Origin: PWQG01 sp050486205 | Lineage (GTDB): Bacteria; Pseudomonadota; Gammaproteobacteria; Pseudomonadales; Pseudohongiellaceae | NCBI GenBank assembly: GCA_050486205.1 | Contig: JBJHCW010000001.1 | Location: 434,001 to 498,000, forward strand | Reading direction: 5' to 3' | DNA length: 64,000 nucleotides | Shown: positions 26,577-35,651 of the stretch, in pieces | How the letters are laid out: the number at the start of each line of letters is the position of its first letter | Numbering within the stretch: the stretch's first letter is position 1 | Position numbers and translations under genes: made by a program | The notes under the pieces: generated by a model | The model's database searches: none | Told to the model about the DNA's origin: nothing | What the model saw: the letters and a program-made list of their open reading frames with translations, nothing else

Positions 26577-27554
26577 ATGGAGTTCAAGGATTACTACAGT
26601 ATTCTGGGTGTTGACCCCGATGCCGATCTCAAGGCGGTAAAAACAGCGTACAGACGCCTGGCCCGCAAATATCATCCGGATGTCAGCAGCGAAAGTGACG
26701 CGGAGAGCCGCTTCAAGGAAATCGCCGAGGCCTACGAGGTGCTGTCCGATGAGAAGAAACGTGCCGAGTATGACCAAGTGCGTCAATACGGCCAGGGCGG
26801 CCACTTTGAACCACCACCAGGCTGGCAGGGCCAGCGCCGCGGAGGCGGTGGCGCATCATCGGCGGGCGCGGACTTTTCAGAGTTCTTCAGCAGTATTTTC
26901 GGCGGCAGGTTTGGTGACGGTTTTGAGGGCGGCAGAGCGGACGCACGTGGCCAGCACAGCAGTGAGGATTTCTTTTCAACCCGTGGCCGTGATCTGGAAA
27001 CGGAAATGCCAGTATTTCTGGAAGACACGCTTGGGGAACAAAGCAAAACCATTGACTATGCCTTGCCTCGCTATGACGAGCACGGACGCGTGGAGGAGAC
27101 CCGCAAGACCCTGAAGGTGAAAATCCCTGCGGGTGTGACCGATGGTGAGCGCATCCGGCTGAAGGGCCAGGGGGCTCCCGGTTTCGGCAAGGGGCCGGCT
27201 GGCGACCTGTATTTACGCATTCGCCTGGTACCCCATCCGCTGTTTGATGTGCTTGGCCGGGACCTGAGCATCACGGTGCCCGTTGCACCGTGGGAGGCCG
27301 CCCTGGGCACAAGAGTCAACATACCCACGCTGGATGGCCGCCTGCAGTTGACCATCAAGCCCGGCAGCCAGAGTGGACAGCGCCTGCGCATACGCGGCAA
27401 GGGCCTGCGTCGTGGCGACCATCAGGGCGATCTGTTTGCGGTACTCAAAGTGGTCATGCCGGACACCATCCGTGATCAAGACAGGGCGCTGTGGCAACAA
27501 TTGGCAAAGACCAGCAACTTTGATCCACGCAAAAACTGGGAGGGCAAGCCATGA
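26577..27554 (+). CDS. cbpA: DnaJ-family co-chaperone CbpA
   Basis: A 325-residue protein: J domain at residues 4-70 with the HPD triad (RKYHPDVS), a Gly-rich linker with a Phe-rich patch (FSEFFSSIFGG), then two beta-rich C-terminal substrate domains including GERIRLKGQGAPGFGKG. The Cys-rich zinc domain of DnaJ is absent, which marks the CbpA type. It delivers unfolded proteins to DnaK and can bind DNA. The cbpM gene begins inside its stop region (four-base overlap), which confirms the identity. Confidence 0.95.
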   Translation: MEFKDYYSILGVDPDADLKAVKTAYRRLARKYHPDVSSESDAESRFKEIAEAYEVLSDEKKRAEYDQVRQYGQGGHFEPPPGWQGQRRGGGGASSAGADFSEFFSSIFGGRFGDGFEGGRADARGQHSSEDFFSTRGRDLETEMPVFLEDTLGEQSKTIDYALPRYDEHGRVEETRKTLKVKIPAGVTDGERIRLKGQGAPGFGKGPAGDLYLRIRLVPHPLFDVLGRDLSITVPVAPWEAALGTRVNIPTLDGRLQLTIKPGSQSGQRLRIRGKGLRRGDHQGDLFAVLKVVMPDTIRDQDRALWQQLAKTSNFDPRKNWEGKP

Positions 27555-27874
27555 GCGAGCACAGCAGCACGCGGGTGCAACTGAGCCTGACAGAGATCTG
27601 TCACACGCTGGGACTTGAACGTCACTTCCTGATTGAAATCGTTGAGCACGGTATTGTGGAACCGGCCAGCAGATCGGATGAGGACTCGCCCGAGCAGTGG
27701 TTGTTCGACGCCCACATGCTCGATACCCTGCAGCGCGCCTGCCGTCTGAGAAGGGATCTGGAACTGGACTGGTCAACAGCTGCCCTGGTGCTGGGCCTGG
27801 TGCAGGAAAAAGAACGGCTCAGGCAGGAGAACGAGCGCCTGAGGCGACAGCTGCATCGCTTTATCGAGACATGA
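27551..27874 (+). CDS. cbpM: Chaperone modulator CbpM
   Basis: A 107-residue protein with a MerR-like helix-turn-helix N-terminal half (LSLTEICHTLGLERHFLIEIVEHGIVEP) and a helical C-terminus (LRQENERLRRQLHRFIE) likely to form a coiled coil. CbpM binds the J domain of CbpA and inhibits it. Its ATG overlaps the cbpA stop (ATGA), so the inhibitor is made in step with its target. Confidence 0.92.
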   Translation: MSEHSSTRVQLSLTEICHTLGLERHFLIEIVEHGIVEPASRSDEDSPEQWLFDAHMLDTLQRACRLRRDLELDWSTAALVLGLVQEKERLRQENERLRRQLHRFIET

Positions 27875-27986
27875 GCAGTCAAAATCTGCCGCAACGCACC
27901 AGCTCACACCCCAGGCAGGGCAACACCAGGGCATTTTCGTTATACTGGCGCCCAGCCAACATGATTGATTCTGACAGGAGTAACAC

Positions 27987-29414
27987 ATGACTGACGCCTA
28001 CACCCGCTTCTACATCAATGGTGAATGGGTCGAACCAACGAACCGCAAAACACTGGAGGTGATTGATCCAGCCACGGAAAAACCCTTCGCCACCATTTCC
28101 ATGGGTACGGCTGACGATGTGGACGCCGCCGCCAAAGCAGCACGCGCCGCTTTTGGGCAGTGGTCAAAAAGCAGCAAGGATGAACGCCTTGCCGTGCTGG
28201 ACAAGATTCTGGCGGGCCTGAAGGCGCGCAGTGAAGATATGGCCCAGGCCATTTCCAATGAAATGGGCGCGCCGATCAGCTTCGCACGTACCGCCCAGGT
28301 TGGCACTGGTCTGGGTCACTTTGCCACGGCGCGCCAGATTCTGGCTGACTATGAGTTTGAGGAAGATCGTGGCAGTTCGCGCATCATCAAGGAGCCTATT
28401 GGTGTGTGTGGTTTCATCACACCCTGGAACTGGCCATTGAACCAGATCAGCTGCAAGGTGGCCCCTGCCATCGCCACGGGCTGCACCATGATACTCAAGC
28501 CCAGTGAAATTGCCCCGATCAGCGCCATGATCCTGGCCGAGATCATTGCCGAAGCCGGCCTGCCGCCAGGTGTGTTCAATCTGGTCAACGGTGACGGCCC
28601 CGAAGTGGGCGCGGCCATTTCCTCACATCCGGAGATCGACATGGTGTCGTTCACCGGATCCACCCGCGCTGGACGCGAAGTGGCCAAGGGCGCGGCAGAT
28701 ACCATCAAGCGAGTGACCCAGGAGCTGGGCGGCAAGTCGGCCAACATCATTCTGGATGATGCCGATTTTGCCAAGGCCGTGAGCGGCGGCTGCTTCGGTT
28801 GCTTCGGCAACACCGGGCAATCCTGTAACGCACCCACCCGCATGCTGGTGCCGAAGTCACGAATGGCCGAAGCCATTGAAATCGCCAAAGCCACTGTAGC
28901 CAAGGCGGTGCCGGGCGATACCAAGGATGAAAAAACACGCATCGGTCCGGTCTCCAGCAAGATGCAGTTCGACAAGATCCAGGGCCTCATCGAAACCGGC
29001 ATCAAGGAAGGGGCTGAACTGATTGCCGGCGGACCGGGCAAACCCGAAGGTCTGGACACCGGTTACTACGTCAAGCCGACAGTATTTGCCAATGTCACCA
29101 ATGAGATGACCATAGCCCGCGAAGAAATTTTCGGACCTGTCCTGGTGATCATCGGTTATGAAGATGACGAAGATGCCGTGCGCCTTGCCAACGACACTGA
29201 GTATGGTTTGTCCGGTTATGTATCCGGGGAACCGGAGCACGCTAAAGCCATCGCCCGGCGCATCCGCACCGGCATGGTGCACCTGAACGGTGCGGGTCCG
29301 GATTTTGCGGCGCCCTTCGGTGGCTACAAGCAATCAGGCAATGGTCGTGAATGGGGCGTGGAAGGTTTCCACGAGTTTCTGGAGATCAAGGCCATCATGG
29401 GTTACAACGCGTGA
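27987..29414 (+). CDS. NAD(P)-dependent aldehyde dehydrogenase
   Basis: A 475-residue soluble enzyme of the aldehyde dehydrogenase superfamily. Cofactor and catalytic marks: FITPWNWPLNQ, VSFTGSTRAGREV, the general-base Glu in ELGGKSA, the nucleophile Cys in GNTGQSCNAPTR near residue 279, and EEIFGPVL towards the end. It oxidises an aldehyde to an acid; substrate not predictable. AGGAG is eight bases upstream of the ATG, and a TATACT hexamer at 27941-27946 may be its -10. The next gene, a VOC protein, starts within its stop codon, so both probably serve one pathway. Confidence 0.93.
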   Translation: MTDAYTRFYINGEWVEPTNRKTLEVIDPATEKPFATISMGTADDVDAAAKAARAAFGQWSKSSKDERLAVLDKILAGLKARSEDMAQAISNEMGAPISFARTAQVGTGLGHFATARQILADYEFEEDRGSSRIIKEPIGVCGFITPWNWPLNQISCKVAPAIATGCTMILKPSEIAPISAMILAEIIAEAGLPPGVFNLVNGDGPEVGAAISSHPEIDMVSFTGSTRAGREVAKGAADTIKRVTQELGGKSANIILDDADFAKAVSGGCFGCFGNTGQSCNAPTRMLVPKSRMAEAIEIAKATVAKAVPGDTKDEKTRIGPVSSKMQFDKIQGLIETGIKEGAELIAGGPGKPEGLDTGYYVKPTVFANVTNEMTIAREEIFGPVLVIIGYEDDEDAVRLANDTEYGLSGYVSGEPEHAKAIARRIRTGMVHLNGAGPDFAAPFGGYKQSGNGREWGVEGFHEFLEIKAIMGYNA

Positions 29415-29824
29415 GTGTAACGCTGACCCGGAATTCCATCGACCTGGGCATCATCACCCGCAACGCCGGACCCATGCTGGCGTTCTATCGCGACCTGCTC
29501 GGTCTGCAACATGAAGGCACCATCCCCATGCCGTCGGGTGGTGATATGCACCGCCTGAAGGCGGGGGACAGTGTCATCAAGATTGTGGAACTGGCACACC
29601 CGCCGGGCGCCGATGCGGTGCCCGGTGGCATACCTGGCGCAACCGGTTACAGATACTGGACGCTGACAGTAAGCAACCTGCAGGAGGTGCTGGATACCTG
29701 CATTGCTGCCGCAGTCAAACTGGTGGTGCCTGCGAAGGTTGTGCGGCCGGGCGTGACCATTGCCATCGTGGAAGACCCCGATGGCAATTGGGTCGAGTTC
29801 CTGCAGAACAGCGATCCGGAATGA
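29411..29824 (+). CDS. VOC family protein coupled to the aldehyde dehydrogenase
   Basis: A 137-residue single-domain VOC protein: IDLGIITRNAGPMLAFYRDLLGL at the N-terminus and VEDPDGNWVEFLQ at the C-terminus, where the Glu is the usual metal ligand. The start GTG at 29411 overlaps the dehydrogenase stop as GTGA; starting upstream at 29351 would lie inside the dehydrogenase. Such proteins catalyse lyase, isomerase or dioxygenase steps. Its stop abuts the convergent slyD stop. A role in processing or supplying the aldehyde is an inference from coupling only. Confidence 0.85.
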   Translation: MSVTLTRNSIDLGIITRNAGPMLAFYRDLLGLQHEGTIPMPSGGDMHRLKAGDSVIKIVELAHPPGADAVPGGIPGATGYRYWTLTVSNLQEVLDTCIAAAVKLVVPAKVVRPGVTIAIVEDPDGNWVEFLQNSDPE

Positions 29825-30295
29825 TCAGCTGTGAACGTGGCCGTGATCGATCTCTTCCTGGGTCGCTTCACGCACTTTGACCACCTCAACATCGAAGTGC
29901 AGTGTTTTGCCGGCCATGGGATGGTTGGCATCCACGGTCACTTCCTCACCTTCAACCTTGGTGACCACGACCTGCTGCTGCCCCTGGGGCCCCTGTGCGG
30001 TAAACGCCATGCCCGGTTCGATATTCTCCACACCCTGGAACATTTCCTTGTTGATGGTCTGGATCATGGCCGGGTTGCTCTCGCCGTAGGCCTCTGATGG
30101 CGGAATGGTCGTCTGGAAAGTCGCACCGGCCGCCTTGCCTTCCAACTCCTTTTCCAGGCCAGGGATCAGGTTGTTGGCACCATGCAGGTAGCTCAGTGGG
30201 TCGCGACCTTCGGACGAGTCCATTACCTGGCCTTCATCATTTTTCAGGGTGTAATGGATGTCCACTACGGCGTTTTTGCCGATCATCAAACTCAT
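29825..30295 (-). CDS. slyD: FKBP-type peptidyl-prolyl isomerase SlyD
   Basis: A 156-residue FKBP-type protein: KNAVVDIHYTLKNDEGQVMDSS, then the flap/insert region (ANHPMAGKTLHFDVEVV) that SlyD uses for chaperone activity, all in the family order. The C-terminus is short, GHVHS, so the long metal-binding His/Cys tail of E. coli SlyD is missing. It should speed prolyl isomerisation and act as a folding helper in the cytoplasm. ATG 30295 is preceded by AGGAAC. A 12-bp hairpin lies in the leader. Confidence 0.92.
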   Translation of the reverse strand: MSLMIGKNAVVDIHYTLKNDEGQVMDSSEGRDPLSYLHGANNLIPGLEKELEGKAAGATFQTTIPPSEAYGESNPAMIQTINKEMFQGVENIEPGMAFTAQGPQGQQQVVVTKVEGEEVTVDANHPMAGKTLHFDVEVVKVREATQEEIDHGHVHS

Positions 30296-30323
30296 GTCTT
30301 GTTCCTGTCGATTATGGATTTGG

Positions 30324-30362
30324 GAAAGCGCTGATGCATCATGTGACACAATCAGCGCTTTC
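30324..30362 (-). promoter_or_regulatory. 12-bp perfect inverted repeat between SDR gene and slyD
   Basis: GAAAGCGCTGAT (30324-30335) is exactly reverse-complemented by 30351-30362, with a 15-base loop. It lies after the SDR stop and 29 bases before the slyD start. There is no clear T run, so it could be a weak terminator of the SDR gene, a leader structure of slyD, or a protein-binding site. Confidence 0.6.
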
Positions 30363-30385
30363 TTCAGTGGAACCGTAACATTTCC

Positions 30386-31186
30386 TCAATCAGATGTCTT
30401 GTCGTACTGATCGGCGAACTTGTCGTTCAATCGACGCATACCGCCGAGCCAGCGGTCATAATCGGCGGTTTTTCGCTGCATATAGGTGAGCACCTGGGGA
30501 TGCGGCAGGCACAGGAACCGCTCCTCTGCCAGTGTCTCGATGACCGTCTGCGCCAGGGCCTCCGGCTCCAGCATGCCATCCACGCCAGCGACACCACCGC
30601 CCTGTGTGTTGGCCGTCATCTCGGTGCGCACCGCCTGGGGACACAGGACGCTGACCTTGATGCCCTGGCTGCCGTAGGTGATGGCCAGCCACTCGGCGAA
30701 ACCCACCGCGGCATGCTTGGTCACGGCATAGGGTGCAGATCCGATCTGGCTGAGCAGGCCTGCAGCCGATGCGGTATTCAGCAGATAACCCTCGCCCCGC
30801 GCCAGCATGTGCGGCAGCACCGATCGGGCTCCGTAGATGTGGGCCATGACATTGATGTCCCAGATGCGCTGCCAGTCCTCGTTGGATACAGACTCAGTGC
30901 CTGCCGTGAAAATACCGGCATTGGAGCAGAACAGGTCGATATGACCAAAGGCATCCACCGCCGCCTGAACCAGCGCCACCATATCCGGCTCCTGGCTGAC
31001 GTCCGTACGCACACTCAATACCCTGGTTTTGGCTGCGATACCCTCAGCCACTGCACTGGCGCCATCAGCATTGATGTCAGACACCACCACTGCGGCAGCC
31101 CCTTCCTCTGCGAAACGCTCACAAAGCGCTTTGCCAATGCCGCTGGCGCCACCTGTGACCACTACCACCTTGCCCGAAATCTGCAC
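30386..31186 (-). CDS. Short-chain dehydrogenase/reductase
   Basis: A 266-residue oxidoreductase with the Rossmann motif TGGASGIG near residue 12, the NAG turn (CSNAGIF), the active Ser in LLNTASAAG and the YAVTK catalytic motif. Substrate unknown. GTG 31186 is chosen, with AGGAG eight bases upstream; the open frame beyond it has no such site. The C-terminal extension past the catalytic domain (residues 230-266) includes TYMQRKTADYDRWLGGMRRL. It diverges from the MFS gene with about 120 bases between starts. Confidence 0.9.
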   Translation of the reverse strand: MQISGKVVVVTGGASGIGKALCERFAEEGAAAVVVSDINADGASAVAEGIAAKTRVLSVRTDVSQEPDMVALVQAAVDAFGHIDLFCSNAGIFTAGTESVSNEDWQRIWDINVMAHIYGARSVLPHMLARGEGYLLNTASAAGLLSQIGSAPYAVTKHAAVGFAEWLAITYGSQGIKVSVLCPQAVRTEMTANTQGGGVAGVDGMLEPEALAQTVIETLAEERFLCLPHPQVLTYMQRKTADYDRWLGGMRRLNDKFADQYDKTSD

Positions 31187-31304
31187 GTCTGCTCTCCTGT
31201 ATCGTCCGTATCCATTTTTGTGTATCGATCTTGTGGCTACCGGATTATAACCACTTGGCACCAGAACAACAGGGGCCGTACATGACAGCCTGCACGATTC
31301 TGCT

Positions 31305-32783
31305 ATGATGCCCGTGGCACAGGAGCCGGAGCGCTCAACAACCAAACCCGGGATTCCCCAACAAAAAACCGCCGGAGTTCTCTTGCAGTCAGATACCAGG
31401 GTGGCCCCACCATATTCCGACCATTACCCCGCACTGGTCATGGTCCTGCTCAATGCCTTCACCACGCCCCTGATGCTCTCGGCAACCAACGTTGCCCTGC
31501 CGGCCATTGCCAGCGACCTGTCCCTCAGTGCCACAGCATTGAGCTGGATACCCATGGCCTACCTGATGGCCGCCGCCATGACCGTGCTGATCTTTGGTCG
31601 CCTGGCGGATAACTTCGGCCGCAAGCGCATCTTCCTTCTGGGAACAGCCGCGGTCATCGTCACATCGGTGATGGCGGCGATGGCCAATGATGGAACGATT
31701 CTTCTGATAGCACGTTTTCTGCAGGGCGTCAGTGCCGCCATGCTCTACGCCACACAGATCGCCATTCTGACGTCGGTATTTCCGTCTCACCAGCGCGGCC
31801 GTGTCATAGGACTGGCGGTCTCGGCCATTTACATCGGGCTTGCCTCCGGCCCGCTGGTTGGTGGCTATGTGATTGACCAGCTGGGCTGGCGGTTTGCATT
31901 TCTGCTTCAGGTACCACTGGCCCTGCCGGTGCTTTACCTGGGGCTGTTTCGGGTTCAACGGGAATGGGCCGCAGATATCAGAGAGCGGTTTGATGTGCGC
32001 GGCGCCTTTTCCTTCAGCCTGGCCATCCTGATGTTCTGCCTGGCAGTCACGCGCATGCCCGGCACCGAGGCCGTTGCCCTGGCGCTGATCGCAGTGATCG
32101 CCCTGCTTTGGTTCCTGCACCACGCGCGTCAGTGCCCAGCGCCGATATGGGATGTACGCCTGTTCTTCAGCAACCGGGTATTTACCTATTCATGCGGCGC
32201 GTCACTCACCATGTACAGCGCGACCTATGCCATTGTGGTGCTGCTCAGCCTGTATCTGCAGTACATCAAGGGCCTCAGCGCCACCAGCGCCGGACTGCTG
32301 ATCATGATCCAGCCACTGACGATGGCCGTGCTTTCGCCGTTCATCGGGCGCCTGTCGGACCGTATTGAGCCGCGCATTCTGGCGTCAGCAGGACTGATGC
32401 TGACCGCATCCGGGTTGGGCCTGCTGGCCGCCCTGACTGGCAGCAGCAGTTACTTCAGTCTGGTTGTCGCCTTGCTGATGACCGGCACCGGCGTCAGCCT
32501 GTTTTCCTCTCCCAACGTCAATGCAATGATGAGTGCGGTGCCACAAAAACACTACGGCAGTGCCTCCGGAGCGGTGGCCACGACACGTCTGCTGGGGCAG
32601 CTCAACAGCATGGTGCTGGTGGCACTGGCGCTGAACCTGACTCTCGGCAGTCGCGTCATCGATCAGAGCAGCCTGATGCAGCTGGAACAGGGTATTGCAT
32701 TGAGTTTCACCATTGCGGCCCTGATTTGTCTGCCCGGCATTGTATTGTCACTGCGTCGCGGGCGTATTCATTCCCTTCAGTGA
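31305..32783 (+). CDS. MFS drug/metabolite exporter, DHA2-type
   Basis: A 492-residue inner-membrane protein with about 14 helices, as in the DHA2 group. The motif GRLADNFGRKRIFLLG follows helix 2 and GPLVGGYVIDQLGWRFAF contains the motif C-like GPxxGG of exporters. It probably exports small molecules by proton antiport; substrate unknown. The ATG at 31305 is used here, but no ribosome-binding site precedes it; TTG at 31383 has GGAG five bases upstream and gives a protein that starts shortly before the first helix, so the shorter form may be the real one. Confidence 0.88.
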   Translation: MMPVAQEPERSTTKPGIPQQKTAGVLLQSDTRVAPPYSDHYPALVMVLLNAFTTPLMLSATNVALPAIASDLSLSATALSWIPMAYLMAAAMTVLIFGRLADNFGRKRIFLLGTAAVIVTSVMAAMANDGTILLIARFLQGVSAAMLYATQIAILTSVFPSHQRGRVIGLAVSAIYIGLASGPLVGGYVIDQLGWRFAFLLQVPLALPVLYLGLFRVQREWAADIRERFDVRGAFSFSLAILMFCLAVTRMPGTEAVALALIAVIALLWFLHHARQCPAPIWDVRLFFSNRVFTYSCGASLTMYSATYAIVVLLSLYLQYIKGLSATSAGLLIMIQPLTMAVLSPFIGRLSDRIEPRILASAGLMLTASGLGLLAALTGSSSYFSLVVALLMTGTGVSLFSSPNVNAMMSAVPQKHYGSASGAVATTRLLGQLNSMVLVALALNLTLGSRVIDQSSLMQLEQGIALSFTIAALICLPGIVLSLRRGRIHSLQ

Positions 32784-32827
32784 AACTGCCTCAAATTTGA
32801 ATCAATTCAGCAACATGAGCGGTCGCT

Positions 32828-32843
32828 CTATACGCATGTATAG
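32828..32843. promoter_or_regulatory. Perfect 6+4+6 dyad upstream of the TonB receptor gene
   Basis: CTATACGCATGTATAG reads the same on both strands for all 16 bases except the symmetric loop, which is itself nearly self-complementary. It lies 67 bases before the receptor start and about 20 bases before a TATTGT (32866-32871) that could be its -10. It is a candidate operator for a nutrient-responsive regulator, not matching Fur, Zur or NikR consensus. Confidence 0.45.
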
Positions 32844-32909
32844 CGATATTCCAGTGCGATTGTGGTATTGTGGCTGCCGCTGAAAAGCCTACAAGGGGAG
32901 AATTCCAAG

Positions 32910-35021
32910 ATGTATCAAGCACCGGTCTTGAATAAACGCTTTACCCGTCGTGTACTTGTTGCCGCCTGCGCCAGCACTGTGGGCCTTGCAAGTTTACCCG
33001 CCGTATCACAGCAGGACAGCACACCTGCCATCCAGGAAATCCAGGTGATTTCCTCCATGCGACGGCCGGAAGAATTGTCTACCGTCAATGCCAGCATCGC
33101 CATCCTGAGTGAAGAGGATCTGCGCCTGGTATCACATACACACATCCAGGAATCGGCCAATCGCCTGCCGGGTGTCAATCTGAGCCGCAACAATGGTCAG
33201 GAAAGCCTGACAGCCATCCGCTCACCCGTACTGTCCGGTGGCGGTGCCTGCGGTGCCTTTCTTTTGGCAGAGCAGGGTATCCCACTCAGGGCCGCCGGCT
33301 TCTGCAACGTCAATGAACTGTTTGATGCACATTCGGAAAATGCCGAACGTATAGAAGTGATTCGTGGCCCCTCTTCCGCATTTTATGGGTCCAATGCTGT
33401 GCACGGCATGATCAACGTCGTGCTGCCTCAGCCGCGTGAAGTGCGCGAAGTCACGCTGGAAGCCGGCCCACGCAGCACAGGCCGGGCAAATGTTCGCCTT
33501 GGTTTCGAGCATGACAGCTTTTCCCATATGTTCCTGTTCAACGGTGCCACAGAGAAAGGCTACCGGGACAACAGCGGTTATGATCAGCAGAAAGCTTCCT
33601 GGACCTTCCAGAACATTACTGAAGGCGGAGTACAGATGGACGGCGGTTTCACCGCCACCAACCTTAACCAGGACACCGCCGGTTTTGTTGAGGGCCCCCG
33701 TGCCTACAAGGACAGTGAACTGCGCACGACCAACCCGAACCCTGAAGCCTACCGCAACAACCAGAGCTTCAGAGCCTGGACCCGATTTGCGTATAGCCTG
33801 GACAACGATTGGGAAGTGGTACTCACCCCTTACTTCCGTTATGCGGACCTGGACTTCATCCAGCACTTCCTGCCGGGCACACCCACGGAAGAGAACAAAC
33901 ACAGCAGCGTCGGCCTGCAGTTTGCCAGCTATCGTGACCTGTCGCAGGACACCACTGTGTCTGTGGGTATGGACCTGGAGTTCACTGACGGTTCGCTGTT
34001 GCAGCAACAGGACGGCCAGACCGTAGGTTCACCCATGCTGGTGGAAACCATCCCGGAAGGCAGGCACTACGATTATGACGTCACCGCTACCCAGGTAGCA
34101 CCTTTTGTCCAGTTGCAGCACTACTGGAACAATGGCTTTGACGTCACGCTGGGTCTGCGCTTCGAGCGCATGAACTACGACTACACCAACAACATGGTTG
34201 ACGGCCGGGTCCGCGAAGACGGCACTGAATGTGGTTTCGGTGGCTGTCGCTACAACCGCCCTGCAGACCGCTCGGACACATTCGGCAACTGGGCACCGAA
34301 GTTTGGCCTGCGTTATCAGTTCGACGAAAACCACAATGCACAGCTTAGGCTGACGCGCGGTTATCGGGCACCCCAGGCCACCGAATTGTATCGGCTGCAG
34401 AACGAGCAGAATGTTGCCGATCTGGACGCTGTTGAAATTGACTCGGTGGAACTGGGCTTTGAAGGGTTCGGTGACGGCTGGAACTATGAAGTGGTCGCTT
34501 TCTGGATGGACAAGGACAACGAAATCATCACCGACAGTGACCGCATCAACATCAACGACATGCACACGCGACACATTGGCATTGAGCTGGCCGGTGCGCT
34601 GGATCTCAGCGAGCAGTGGCGACTCGGTGGTGCGTATACCTATGCCCGTCACACCTATGAGAACGATCAGATCTCCCAGGGCGTGAACATCAACGGCAAT
34701 CTGGTGGAGTCGGCGCCGAAGCAATTCGGCAGTGTACAGCTTCAGTGGCGCCCGACAGAGCGCCTGCTGACCGAGCTGCAACTGGTGCATACCGACAAGT
34801 ACTACACCAGCCCTGCCAACATCAGCGAATACGACGGTCACAGCCTTCTGAACCTTCGTACACGCTGGCAGGCCAATGATGAGCTGACAATTTCAGTCAA
34901 CGTGCTTAACCTGACCGATCGCCGTTACGCCGAGCGCGCCGGATGGACGCCATTCGGGGGGGATCGTTACTTCCCGGGCGAGCCACTGCGTGCCTTTGTT
35001 GCGTTCAACTGGCAGTTCTGA
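32910..35021 (+). CDS. TonB-dependent outer-membrane receptor
   Basis: A 703-residue outer-membrane protein with an N-terminal signal (VLVAACASTVGLASLPAVSQ), a TonB-box-like IQEIQVISS, the plug domain (EDLRLVSHTHIQESANRLPGVNLSRN, then ERIEVIRGPSSAFYGSNAVHGMINV) and a beta-barrel ending in the aromatic AFNWQF. It imports a scarce ligand with TonB energy; the ligand is not predictable. ATG 32910 is preceded by AGGGGAG ten bases upstream. The next gene is a Nudix hydrolase 15 bases later, possibly in the same transcript. Confidence 0.9.
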   Translation: MYQAPVLNKRFTRRVLVAACASTVGLASLPAVSQQDSTPAIQEIQVISSMRRPEELSTVNASIAILSEEDLRLVSHTHIQESANRLPGVNLSRNNGQESLTAIRSPVLSGGGACGAFLLAEQGIPLRAAGFCNVNELFDAHSENAERIEVIRGPSSAFYGSNAVHGMINVVLPQPREVREVTLEAGPRSTGRANVRLGFEHDSFSHMFLFNGATEKGYRDNSGYDQQKASWTFQNITEGGVQMDGGFTATNLNQDTAGFVEGPRAYKDSELRTTNPNPEAYRNNQSFRAWTRFAYSLDNDWEVVLTPYFRYADLDFIQHFLPGTPTEENKHSSVGLQFASYRDLSQDTTVSVGMDLEFTDGSLLQQQDGQTVGSPMLVETIPEGRHYDYDVTATQVAPFVQLQHYWNNGFDVTLGLRFERMNYDYTNNMVDGRVREDGTECGFGGCRYNRPADRSDTFGNWAPKFGLRYQFDENHNAQLRLTRGYRAPQATELYRLQNEQNVADLDAVEIDSVELGFEGFGDGWNYEVVAFWMDKDNEIITDSDRININDMHTRHIGIELAGALDLSEQWRLGGAYTYARHTYENDQISQGVNINGNLVESAPKQFGSVQLQWRPTERLLTELQLVHTDKYYTSPANISEYDGHSLLNLRTRWQANDELTISVNVLNLTDRRYAERAGWTPFGGDRYFPGEPLRAFVAFNWQF

Positions 35022-35036
35022 ACCTGCCATGACCCG

Positions 35037-35651
35037 ATGAGCGGATCTGATGACATCATGGACCGGCTGCTGCGTTACTTTGCGCAGCAGCCGGTCCGGG
35101 TGTCACAGACCCCGCCTGTTCCCCATGATACACCTGTCAGGCCCGCCTCGGTCCTGATTCCCGTAGTACGCCCCTGGAAAGCCAGCGGCTCCCGTGTCAT
35201 TTTCACATTGCGCACTGACACCCTGAGCCGCCATGCCGGCCAGGTCAGCCTGCCCGGAGGCACCAGTGAGCCGCACGACAGCAATCCGGTGCACACGGCA
35301 CTGCGTGAAAGCCAGGAAGAAATTGGTCTGATGCCCTCGGCGGTTGAAGTAATAGGGCAACTGGCACCTGTTCGACTGCCATCAGGATTTGATGTGACAC
35401 CGGTTGTTGGCATTGTTGATCCTGATGTGAAGCTGACTCCCTGCCCGGCTGAGGTTGCCGCCATATTCAATGCACCGGGCAATCTGGTGCTGACACCGTC
35501 GCACTACCGCCACGTCACCATGGAGTACCGGAATCGCCCACGCCAGGTGCTGGAACTGTACTACGAAAATTACCGGATCTGGGGAGCGACCGCGACGATA
35601 CTGCACGGTCTTGGCACTGAGCTGTCGACCCTGGACAACAACGGGGACTGA
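35037..35651 (+). CDS. Nudix hydrolase, CoA pyrophosphatase (NudL) type
   Basis: A 204-residue Nudix protein. The Nudix box is present as GGTSEPHDSNPVHTALRESQ followed by EEIGL, with the residues Arg-Glu and Glu-Glu that hold metal. The upstream VSLPGG and the N-terminal RPASVLIPVV fit the CoA pyrophosphatase subfamily (NudL/YeaB), which cleaves coenzyme A. The start at 35037 is the first ATG; ATG 35058 is an alternative. The stop abuts the convergent diguanylate cyclase stop. Confidence 0.85.
   Translation: MSGSDDIMDRLLRYFAQQPVRVSQTPPVPHDTPVRPASVLIPVVRPWKASGSRVIFTLRTDTLSRHAGQVSLPGGTSEPHDSNPVHTALRESQEEIGLMPSAVEVIGQLAPVRLPSGFDVTPVVGIVDPDVKLTPCPAEVAAIFNAPGNLVLTPSHYRHVTMEYRNRPRQVLELYYENYRIWGATATILHGLGTELSTLDNNGD

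Noticed and set aside
31305..31382. N-terminal 26 residues of the MFS gene as a real protein part
   Set aside because: Not fully rejected: no ribosome-binding site and weak protein-like character; TTG 31383 with GGAG five bases upstream may be the true start. The longer frame is retained only as the conservative choice.
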